From Mactra quadrangularis (Eukaryota > Mollusca > Bivalvia > Venerida > Mactridae): a stretch of 64,000 bases of DNA. Position numbers and translations under genes: made by a program. Shown here one piece after another: positions 22,751-32,042 of this stretch. The number at the start of each line of letters is the position of its first letter. Within the stretch, counting starts at the first letter, position 1. Location: the NCBI GenBank assembly GCA_025267735.1, contig CM046297.1, positions 11,282,515 through 11,346,514 on the forward strand, written 5' to 3'. A model generated the notes under the pieces. That model made no database searches. It was not told where the DNA came from and was given only the letters and a program-made list of their open reading frames with translations.

Positions 22751-22955
22751 AAATGATTATTGTGGCATGGCTAGGTCCTACAACTGAATGTCAATCATGT
22801 ACGACATTTGTCAGACACCGATGGAAGTTTATGCTTAGTAATTGGTAAACAGCTTTATCCAGGTATTTAGCCTTACTAAAACGGTACGTAGATTGACTGA
22901 CCGTCGTAATATGACCTATACAATGTGTTGCTACGGCGCTTAACACAACCAAAAA
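22718..22955 (+). repeat. SINE-B, plus-strand degenerate copy
   Basis: Head CCACCGGCTAGCTCAGTTGG, body AGTAATTGGTAAACAGC and GGTATTTAGCCTTACTAAAA, tail CCTATACAATGTGTTGCTAC and CGGCGCTTAACAC. It has lost part of its middle. Confidence 0.75.
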
Positions 22956-22984
22956 AGCACCACGTCTCGACAAATCAAAATATT

Positions 22985-23245
22985 CCGTACTCAAACATAA
23001 TATTTTAGATACATTACGATATTCCGGGAGAAGATCTAATACATAGATGTTTTGACCACGAAATTTACTAATCAATAATTGTTATCAGTTTAGTACCTCT
23101 CGTGATCAGTAATTGTTTTTTATGAGTTATTTACTGCTCAAGTTATTACCACCGTCTGAGTACCTATTTACAATTATTTCGAATACTAATCGCAATTTCT
23201 TGCATTGAATTGCTAATGTTCGTATAAGAACTCCTTTAATACTGC
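22985..23245 (+). repeat. Repeat linked to SINE-B, copy 2
   Basis: Inverted partner of 15245-15545. Confidence 0.7.
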
Positions 23246-23692
23246 ATCTGAGCGTTATAAATCCTTTATGTTTCTGTAACATGAATACATCATATTGAAA
23301 TAAGACATACAGAAAAAGATATATGCGTTGCGTGTTATATTAATAGTATTCATTATTGCAAGCAATTCTACTCAATTTGCATGACTGATTATACTGGTTG
23401 GTTGAGTTATTGCTTAATATGAGAAGAGATTTCATCAGATGTGACATTAGGGTAAGAATCCTACAGTCATTGATATATTTAAAGACAAGTAGTCAAATTA
23501 CGTGTATGGTATACTTTGTGAACTAGCTTTGTTAAACAAATTAATTTTCAAGATAATTAATGAAAACCTGTAAGAGGAGTTATTTATTTTGTCATTTTGA
23601 TATGAAAATAGTGAATTTTCATTTGTCCATATACAAACATGCATGGTTGATAGTTTAGTTACTTATTTTTTAGCTTGATTGTGAAAAAAGTT

Positions 23693-23833
23693 TTTACACT
23701 TTAGAATAATCATTTTCGATTCCTGGTCACCCAGTACTGTGTTAGTAAGATATAGTTTCTTGCTTAGGAAATGGGATATGATGACTGACCGCTATAATAT
23801 GTGTGTCGCTATGGCAGTAAACCCAACAACAAA
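23693..23833 (+). repeat. Repeat E copy 2 followed by a SINE-B tail fragment
   Basis: 23693-23770 matches 7145-7290 (CCCAGTACTGTGTTAGTAAG). 23781-23831 is a SINE-B tail, with GACTGACCGCTATAATATG and GGCAGTAAACCCAACAAC. Confidence 0.55.
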
Positions 23834-24528
23834 TTTAACATAAAAATCATGTTTTTCACTTTAAAATATTGAGTCAGCAGAAGATTCAGATTTTAGAAAA
23901 TAAAAGTTTCACCCAATAGAAGCAATAATTTCTCAGGAAACAAATAACATAACTCGTGTTGTCATTTAACACATTTGTGAGTCAGTAATTTTAACAATAA
24001 AGCTCATGAACTGATATAATTTAAGTCTCGAAGATCACATACGGTCATACCAGTAGACTTATTGGTTTTTACTATATTCTTCTTGCAGGGTTTTTGGATT
24101 CAAGGAAGACTATCAATCGTGGCTTTATATAAATGAAAAGGAGTAGCACCTAACGGATTAATCACGGTAGGACACCTAAATGATACTATTGCTGATTTCC
24201 GTGTTGGGTAAATGGAAAAGTTGTCAAAAATAGATTAACAAACCTTGAAAGAATCAATTCAGCTGAAAGATGTAAGACGTCATATTTATTGATCATTAGG
24301 TAAACAAATGTTTACATATTTAGATAATGACTTGCTATTGTCCACGTGAGTGTATAAAACCTTCTAAATTACTCTTATTATATTGTTCCACATTGATCTT
24401 ATAATTCCCATGTGTAACATTAAACTATTTTTGAACCAACGACTTGATGGACAACAGACAAGTAAATGGTGGACTTTAACTATTCCATTACATACACATG
24501 ATGCTAGTAGTACATTTGTGATAATTTA

Positions 24529-25668
24529 GATTTATTATATACATACTGTCAAAAATGGGGGTTGGAAGTTAATACAACAAAAACAAAAATTGTGGTTTTT
24601 CGAAAAAGGGGTAGGGTATTAATAGGTGAAAAATGGACTTATAATGGACAAGATATTGAAGTTGTTGATTGTTTTAACTATCTAGGAACGTTATTTAATT
24701 ACACCGGGACGTTTCACTTGAACCAGCATTATATAGCAGGCAAAGCTCTTAAAGCATTAAATGTATTGTTATTTAATTGTAATAAGTTTAAATTAAAACC
24801 GAAGCTTTTATGTCAGTTGTTTGATTCATTCGTTGGATCAATTCTAGAACATTCCTCTGAAGTTTGGGGTTTCGACAAATGTAAAGAATTAGAAAGAATA
24901 CACCTTAAATTTTGTAAACGTATTTTAAATGTTCGTAAATCGACATCATCTACTGCTGTTTATGGTGAACTGGGTAGATACCCTTTATACAACAACAGAT
25001 ATGTTAAAATTCTAAAATACTGGTTTAAAGTTCTGCAATCTGACAATATTATTACGCTTCATGTTTATCAACAGTCTTTGCAGAATTTTAACAAAGGTGC
25101 TAGAAACTGGATTTTTAATCTGAAAAAAATGTATAATTATGGTTTTCATTATGTCTGGGAAAACCCACTTTCTATAAATCATAAATCCTTCATAACTATT
25201 TTTAAACAACGCATCATTGATAATTTTATACAGGATTGGGGTTCTACAAAGGAACAAAGCAATGCATTATTACTGTATAATAATTGTAAAACTGTAATTG
25301 AATATGAAGAATATCTAGACATTTTACCGTTTGATTTGCGATATTTGATTACCAGATTAAGAACATCAGCTCATTCTCTTAGAATACAAACTGGAAGATA
25401 TTTGCGTAATAACATCCCTAGAAACGAAAGATATTGTCAGATATGTAACATTTTAGATATAGAAGATGAATACCATTTTGTTATAACCTGTCCTGCATAC
25501 TCAAACATTCGTAAAACTTATATTAAACCATATTTCTTTAATAGACCTTGCATGATGAAATTTATCAAACTTATCCAATCGCATAATAAAGATATTTTAT
25601 TAAACCTCGCACTATACTGTAAAAAAGCAATTTTCATTAGAAACAATATATTAAATCCTCTTGGTTAA
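24529..25668 (+). CDS. C-terminal part of a LINE reverse transcriptase (thumb and CxxC...H...C region)
   Basis: An open frame of about 380 codons with no internal stop. It opens with LDLLYTYCQKWGLEVNTTKT, the standard sequence after the catalytic YADD box, so fingers and palm are lost. FNYLGTLFNYTGTF and HSSEVWGFDKCKELERIHLK follow in the thumb region. Near the C-terminus CQIC, then H and C in YHFVITCPAY, form the CCHC-like knuckle found at the end of Jockey/CR1-like ORF2 proteins. The ATG-like start sometimes given (TTG at 24562) is not a real start: the frame simply continues into the 5' truncation. Long preserved reading suggests youth, but the fragment cannot be active alone. Confidence 0.85.
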   Translation, partial: DLLYTYCQKWGLEVNTTKTKIVVFRKRGRVLIGEKWTYNGQDIEVVDCFNYLGTLFNYTGTFHLNQHYIAGKALKALNVLLFNCNKFKLKPKLLCQLFDSFVGSILEHSSEVWGFDKCKELERIHLKFCKRILNVRKSTSSTAVYGELGRYPLYNNRYVKILKYWFKVLQSDNIITLHVYQQSLQNFNKGARNWIFNLKKMYNYGFHYVWENPLSINHKSFITIFKQRIIDNFIQDWGSTKEQSNALLLYNNCKTVIEYEEYLDILPFDLRYLITRLRTSAHSLRIQTGRYLRNNIPRNERYCQICNILDIEDEYHFVITCPAYSNIRKTYIKPYFFNRPCMMKFIKLIQSHNKDILLNLALYCKKAIFIRNNILNPLG

Positions 25669-25675
25669 ATTTACA

Positions 25676-26890
25676 TGTATGTATTCTTATATATTCTCCT
25701 ATCATTTCCCAAATATTGATATAACTGTTTACATATGTTTGTAAATGTTTATTGCCGTGTATACATGTCCTCCATGATTAGGTTTACACGCATGTATTCT
25801 AATAAATTTTCATATCCTCTAAATATTGATATAACAGTTTATATATGTTTGTAAATGTTGATTGCATCTTATACATGACCTCTAGGTAAAATTTACATGC
25901 AAGTATTCTAATATATTTTCCAAATAATGGTATAACTGTTTATATATGTTTGTAAATGTTGATTGCATCATAAACATGTCCTCTAAGTAAAATTTACATG
26001 CATTTCTATTATATTTTCCAAATAATGGTATAACTGTTTATATATGTTTGTAAATGTTGATTGCATCATAAACATGTCCTCTAAGTAAAATTTACATGCA
26101 TTTCTATTATATTTTCCAAATAATGATATAACTGTTTATATATGTTTGTAAATGTTGATTGTATCATATACATATCCTCCAGGTTACATTTACATGCATT
26201 TCTAGTATATTTTCCAAATAATGATATAACTGTTTATATATGTTTGTAAATGTTGATTGTATCATATACACATCCTCCAGGTTACATTTACATGCATGTA
26301 TTCTAGTATATTTTCCAAATAATGATATAACTGTTTATATATGTTTGTAAATGTTGATTGTACCATTTACATATCCTCCAGGTTACATTTACATGCATGT
26401 ATTCTTATATATTTTCCAAATAATGATATAACTGTTTATATATGTTTGTAAATGTTGATTGCATCATATACATGTCCTCCAGGTTACATTTACATGCATG
26501 TATTCTTATATATTTTCCAAATAATGATATAACTGTTTATATATGTTTGTAAATGTTGATTGTATCATATACATATCCTCCAGGTTACATTTACATGCAT
26601 GTATTCTTATATATTTTCCAAATAATGATATTACTGTTTATATATGTTTGTAAATGTTGATTGCATCATATACATGTCCTCCAGGTTACATTTCATGCAT
26701 GTATTCTAATATATGTTCCTATTTTATTCCAAATAGTGATACATGTATAACTGATTATGTATGTTTGTAAATGTTTATTGCCTTATATACATGTCTGCTA
26801 GGTTAATTATCATGATATATTCTTATATGTTTTCCTATTTGTTCCAAATATTGATATAACTGTTATATATGTTTGTAAATGTTTATTGCC
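25676..26890 (+). repeat. LINE 3'-region tandem array (~12 units of ~100 bp)
   Basis: Each unit contains GATATAACTGTTTATATATG, TTTGTAAATGTTGATTG, then a CATGTCCTCCAGGTTACATT-type segment and TACATGCATGTATTCT. About a dozen units are present. The first and last are most diverged, the central ones nearly identical. The array begins directly after the ORF stop and ends before the unique LINE 3' end (26890-26998). Confidence 0.9.
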
Positions 26891-26998
26891 TTATTTAGGG
26901 ATCCATTCCCGTGACAATGTAGATTATATTTATAATCAAAACTATGTACTATGTACACGTTTCTTGAATAAACTAATGTTCTGTTCTGTTCTGTTCTG

Positions 26999-27425
26999 AT
27001 AATGGAAGTGGCTAGCGAAGACAAGTTAAATAGTTTTATTATTTAGACATAAGATGTTGTTGGTGCATTTCAGTAAAAGAGCTAATGCGCTGATTAAGCT
27101 ATATAACAATCGTTTAGTAGGCAGCATAAACATCTTTGTAAGTGACGGTATGTCTGATGGTGTTTCAGGTCCAATTGAAGACATATTGTGAATTTCGAAC
27201 TATCTACTCATCCATCCCCAGATATCTCGACATACAATACACTTATCTTTGCAAGTTCCTGACAACTTTTGGACTTGATACATCGATAGGATGGAGAAGA
27301 GTCGTGCAGAATATTCATTTCTAAATTAGCAAACGTTTGTTATAATTGCCTCAAGGGCGCACAACCCACCTATAGAATGACTGGTGAAGCCGCTACCGAC
27401 TGAGTTAACTAGGTTTAATAATTTC
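26999..27425. repeat. Segmental duplication L, left copy (second part, after the LINE)
   Basis: Collinear with about 30960-31375: GATAATGGAAGTGGC against GATAATGGAAGTTGC. Both copies end at a relic SINE-B head (CTACCGACTGAGTTAACTAGG against TACCCACTGAACTAACCAGG). No gene is seen. Confidence 0.65.
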
Positions 27426-27666
27426 ATATTACAAATATTTTGAAATAATATATTTTTAAGATGTAAAAAGGGCAGTTAAAAAAGTAAAAAAACAGCATAA
27501 GTAAAAAAAAATAAGTAATTCATACAGTTATGGGTATGCATGATCTAAAAAGTTTCACATAAAAACAATACCAATCAAACTTCGACCACTAAAGTAAGAT
27601 CCCATTGTCTAATTCCAGCTTTTGTACTAATAATAGCAGCAATTGTTTATCAACATATCTTCACTG

Positions 27667-28999
27667 CAGGGATGGGGCCAATTAATTGCTCTGAACAATT
27701 AATTGCCAATTAATTACTGTGTGAAAAACAATGGTAATTGTAATTAATTATTTTATCAAAAAATGGAAAACAATGGTAATGATAATTAATTACTTAGGAA
27801 ATTTAGGCAATAATTAATTGATTTCAATTATTTTTCAATTACTTCATGATACATTTGCATATGCTTCATCAAATGTGACTTAGTTTCCAAACTGGCCACT
27901 CTTTTCTGTTTTTCACACCTTTCACACCTGATGAATGGGTTCTTTACTATCATAACAATAGTGATTGTAATATGAAATCTATAGCTAATTGATTGATAAC
28001 CCTGCATGGTGTTATAGTAAAAGATTAAATTGTCTGACTGGTCACTGACAGTTGAGCATTGAGGTGATAATCTTGACGACAATGCCCATATTGAGTAAAT
28101 ATTTCACTTTGATTCTGTTGATATGATGTACATGGTATATATAAAACATAACTAAGAATTATTAGAAGAAAATAAATATCAAGTACATGCATACTGCCAT
28201 ATGAGTTATCTTATCTTTTATTTAGAGTTTTAAAGGTAAGGACAATAATTAACAGTGATTTTTTTACCTCTGCATCCTGAGTCCAGGACTCATTGAATTT
28301 GCTGTGGATGCAAAGTTTCAAAATATAATGTACATCTTTTGGATGTATACTTTTTCTGAGTATGGAGTCCTGTCTGACAGGAATTTGGAAATGCATGTAA
28401 ATACCAAATTGTGTTCAAGTTATGTCAATCATATTCTAGGTCTGCAAATCTTCTATGTCCAGATAGAAATAATAATGTCCTTTACTATAGATAAGCATAA
28501 AGATATTAAGGAAAAAGAAGTTTTGATTAATCACAAACTAAATTAATGAAAAAAACTTATTAAATTTATTTGACAGTTTTGAATAATTTCAGTATCAGAA
28601 GCATTGTAATTAATGTAGAAATCAAATTCATTTTTTCTTCATTCCATTGTTAATACACCTTTTATATCACCAAAGCAATATTAAGCCTTGTAACTTGGAT
28701 TAGTCGGCTAAGTTTTGGGACTCATAGATTTATAGCCCAGCAAGTCCTAGGGCCCACACTGATGAGTTGGTAAAAAATCACTGAATTAATACTTGTACAT
28801 GTCAGTAACTGGAATTTCATTGTTTGCCTAAATACTTCGTTGAAATAATTAATTAATAATTAATTGTTTATGTAAATAATGGTAATTGTAATTAATTATT
28901 GTCCTCACTCAGGGTAATTAACAATTAATTATAATTACTGAGGTTGAGAATAATGGTAATTGTAATTAATTACTTTGCAAGTAATTGACCTCATCCCTG
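27667..28999 (-). mobile_element. hAT-type DNA transposon, 1333 bp, internally decayed, perfect 8-bp duplication
   Basis: The terminal repeats are CAGGGATGGGGCCAATTAAT on the left and ATTGACCTCATCCCTG on the right. CTTCACTG is duplicated exactly at 27659-27666 and 29000-29007. CAGGG termini and an 8-bp duplication define the hAT superfamily. The subterminal zones are packed with TAATTAATT and GGTAATTGTAATTA words in both orientations, which may be transposase-binding sites. A minus-strand remnant at 27828-28082 looks like a BED-type zinc finger. The remaining transposase is missing, so it is non-autonomous. Confidence 0.85.
27828..28082 (-). pseudogene. BED-type zinc-finger remnant of a hAT transposase
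   Basis: The last ~36 residues include FIRCERCEKQ, then KSHLMKHMQMYHEVIEK, a C-x2-C followed by H-x4/5-H in BED-finger spacing. hAT transposases carry this domain at the N-terminus for terminal-repeat binding. The upstream residues are not recognisable and the frame ends soon after the finger, close to the element's left end, so the catalytic domain has been deleted. Confidence 0.55.
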
Positions 29000-29120
29000 C
29001 TTCACTGAATTATAATGGAAATCTGCATACATATTCAAGTATATTTTCCACTAATTATTCCTTTACGAGAAGCTTATCACTTTACTTTGCAAAATTGATT
29101 ATACGTACATTCGTATTCCC

Positions 29121-29330
29121 TTTTTAACGTCGCATTCAACACATATATAGGTCATATACACGACGGCCAGCTCTTCCTACAATAGGCTTCCTGGAGAACT
29201 TTTCTATCACCAGTTCTAACTTACCCTACCACGAGGCCGACAACTCATGTATAGGTATGACCTACCGCGACCGGGTTTCGAACCCGCGATCTCCGGATTC
29301 GAAGTGCTTACCACTACGCCACGGCCGCAG
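29121..29330 (-). repeat. SINE-C, copy 2 with complete tRNA-like head
   Basis: In reverse, the head is TGCGGCCGTGGCGTAGTGGT (A box), with B box GGGTTCGAAACCC. The body and the TATATGACCTATATATGTG and GAATGCGACGTT tail match 2079-2256. Confidence 0.8.
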
Positions 29331-29839
29331 ATAAATTATATGCCTTATAAGGGATGAATTTGCTTATGCAATTTATAAGGATTTATTTGGATCAAGATAA
29401 TTCAAACAAACTCCCTAAATTTTAAGTTCAATTAGTGAACATTGAATACCCATTAGTGTTTCATAAATCTTTAACGTATGCATTTTTTGAAATTGGAAAA
29501 TTTCAGAATGATTTGGCAAGCTGTAACATGTAATTGTGTATGTAAATAATAACTTTTTCGACATCTTAACGAAAGCGCTTGGATATGTACGTTTCAAAAT
29601 ATTTATTCGTGCTGTTAGTATCTTCGAAGAAACAGACATTTATAATGCCTTTAGACACTTAGTAAAATGGAATAATAAGTAAGCATTATTTGATTAAAGA
29701 GTATTTACAAAAGTGTATGGCTTTAAGTTTCTGAAACGCGGTAAGGCATAAAAACCTCCCGACAGACGTGGCAACATGATAAGCGCTTGCTATAGATATC
29801 ATAATGTTAAAGTCATGTAGTACATGAAATGTAACTTTC

Positions 29840-31375
29840 ACTTAATATCAAATAATAATTCACATTAAATTTTCAAAATATTATGTTTTTGAAAAATTAG
29901 TACCAGCTCTCTATTGAAAGTGCCAATTTAAAACTACAAACTTAAAAGATACAAACACTAAATTTTAAATCTAAATGTCGTTGTACTTTTATATTATTGA
30001 CATTGACATTTGTGATTTTAGCTCTAAGTATTTCATCAGACACCATTTATACACCGATTATATCCTTTGGAAATATCCATCAGAATAGCATCTTGTGGTT
30101 GACATCTTGATATTTATTACAAATTTATTATAACACAATGCAATCATGATAATAACTTGATTTATGTGAAGAGAAACATTCATGGATAGGTAGTTATTTC
30201 AGTCTCAATGTTGTTTTCCTCTAAGAAGAAAATGAAATAAGATGCATTGTATGATATCACATTTCATAATCACATCGAATCGAAACATTGATTAATATTA
30301 GGTTCATGATTTTCACTTTAGTCACTAGAAAATAGTACATGTAATTTCTTCAAACAGAACAATTTCTCTGGTACCAAATAACATAACTTCACCTGTGATC
30401 TTATTAGTGGTCTCATAGTAAAGCTACTTAACCAAGCTGGTTGCATGTGGAAAATACTAAGATATTTAATGTCGTAGCAAAATAGATAAAATAAATATCC
30501 AAAATTAGGTATATTACCAGTCGTCTCATTCGGTTTAACTTTATCCTTTGTTCGATGCAATGCAAGCTATCGACCGTGGCTTTTTATATAAGATGGTTTG
30601 TGACGGCTACACGTATTAAAATGTCTGGAAACTTTAAACAATAATAGTGTTGCTATTCCGTGTTGAATGAATATAACTGGTGTAAAATATGCACAGAAAA
30701 ACCAATTCAACAGAAACAAGAGACTACTCAATCATTGATCATTAGGGGGGGGGGGATGTTTACGAATTTAGATAATGACTTGCTATTGTCCATGCAAGTA
30801 TATAAAACCTTCTTAATAGCTCTCATTATATTGTTCCAAATTGATCTTATAATTCCCATGTGAAATATTAGACTATTTTTGAACTAACGACTTGATGGAC
30901 AACAGACAATGAAACGGTGGACTTTAACTATCCCATTATTTACATTTGTGTCTCATATAGATAATGGAAGTTGCTGCCCAAGTAGTTTTGTAATTTTTGT
31001 CTTAAAATGTTGTTTGTGCATTGACGTAAACAAACTGTTGTGCTGAGTAAGCATATCCATTAAATTTAACTAGAAGACAGAATAAATATATTTGTACACA
31101 ATGTGGTCTGTTTTGTGGTTATAAGATCCAATATGTGACAATTTGCGAAGGACGTTTTGCCTACCTACTATCTTCAGACCTCTAGATATACAAATCAAAT
31201 ATCTTTGCTAAAGCCTGTCAATTGTCAGACTTGATACGATGATAGGGTATAGAATGATCGAAGAGCATGGCCATGATCCCATTTAGCAAGACCTACCATG
31301 AGGACGAACCAACAGTCATGAGGATGGCAAATAACCGCGATACCCACTGAACTAACCAGGTTCGTTACTTGGATA
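29840..31375. repeat. Segmental duplication L, right copy
   Basis: Partner of 21600-24526 plus 26999-27425, without the LINE and without most of the SINEs. It carries a 12-G run near 30746. Short open frames inside (30318-30560 minus, 30660-30863 plus) are not conserved in the partner. Confidence 0.7.
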
Positions 31376-31435
31376 TAATAGTGAATATTAGCATTTTATC
31401 TTGTAGATTTTAATATAAGTCTGAAAACGTATAAA

Positions 31436-31656
31436 TTTGTTTGTTTGTTTGGTGGGTTTAACGCCGTAGCAACACAATTATAGGTCATATAACGGCGGTA
31501 GTCAACCTACTCACTCCTCCTGCAAAGGCTAAATCTCTGGATTTAGCTGTTAACCAACTACTAAGCACATACTTTCGTCAGTGACTGACAACTGCCCTAC
31601 ATAATTAAAAATCATTGGTAGGAGGGAGAATGGCCTGAGCTAGCCGGGCGGCGAAT
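31436..31656 (-). repeat. SINE-B, internally deleted, with 13-bp target-site duplication
   Basis: The copy lacks about 100 bp between the body (GGAGGGAGAATGGCC) and the A-box end of the head (TGAGCTAGCCGGGCGGC). GAAAACGTATAAA is duplicated at 31423-31435 and 31657-31669, so the deletion may have been present at insertion or arisen later. Confidence 0.85.
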
Positions 31657-31928
31657 GAAAACGTATAAAAACAACAACAGTAAAGCCACAGACCTTTTGC
31701 ACAGCCGAAAAGCAACGCGAGAGATGTTTTAATATTTTAAACGTTTGTTACAAACGACGCTACAAACTAATAACGAAAGCTTACACGTAACAAAACTCCA
31801 TAACAATCTATCTAGCGAACTCAAAAATGCTGGAAATATTATTCCTTATAAATGACAACCAAATTGTTTTTGATTAGTAGCATATTCCTTGATTTTCCCC
31901 TTTTCTGTTTCTTTCCAGATAACTGGCA

Positions 31929-32042
31929 ATGTTTCAGAGATTGGGCGAATTATGTCATGTAGCAATATTAATAGTATTTTCGTTCGCAGGAAATTACAAG
32001 CTTTACGTAGAAATATTGCCTTTAAACGGATTTAGTGAATGA
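31929..32042 (+). CDS. Conserved 37-residue ORF with signal-peptide-like N-terminus (unit A)
   Basis: The frame starts MFQRLGELCHVAILIVFSFA and ends GNYKLYVEILPLNGFSE with a TGA. A hydrophobic run (ILIVFSFA) after two charged residues looks like a secretion signal. The unit B counterpart (37864-37977) is also open and differs at four residues. However, four of the five nucleotide differences are amino-acid changing, so there is no sign of purifying selection. In unit A a strong acceptor (TTTTCTGTTTCTTTCCAG, 31902-31919) lies just upstream, so this could also be part of a spliced exon. No family recognised. Confidence 0.25.
   Translation: MFQRLGELCHVAILIVFSFAGNYKLYVEILPLNGFSE

Larger units (their letters stand above)
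21600..24526. repeat. Segmental duplication L, left copy (first part)
   Basis: Scattered but collinear matches link this block to 29840-30980. Examples are GTATGATATCAAATATCACC with GTATGATATCACATTTCATA, GATAATGACTTGCTATTGTCC in both, and GACTTGATGGACAACAGACAA in both. The left copy is enlarged by SINE-B copies and the LINE. The best conserved part (24300-24500 against 30760-30960) includes a TATA-like GTATAAAACCTTCT and could be an old promoter, but no exon could be attached. Confidence 0.7.
24527..26998 (+). mobile_element. 5'-truncated non-LTR retrotransposon (LINE) insertion
   Basis: The element consists of the C-terminal part of a reverse transcriptase ORF, a long 3' region with tandem repeats, and a (TTCTG)4 end. 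The 6-bp word GATAAT occurs at both edges (24520-24525 and 26998-27003 region). The related unoccupied site lies at about 30955-30968, where ATATAGATAATGGAAG is uninterrupted. The insertion is therefore younger than the segmental duplication. Truncation inside the ORF is the usual result of incomplete reverse transcription. Confidence 0.8.

Noticed and set aside
24562..24564. Start codon for the LINE ORF at 24562
   Set aside because: The codon is TTG and the reverse transcriptase reading continues upstream (CQKWG-LEVN) to the 5' truncation point.
25676..26890. CRISPR-like array
   Set aside because: The repeats are contiguous ~100-bp units without unique spacers, inside a eukaryotic LINE 3' region.
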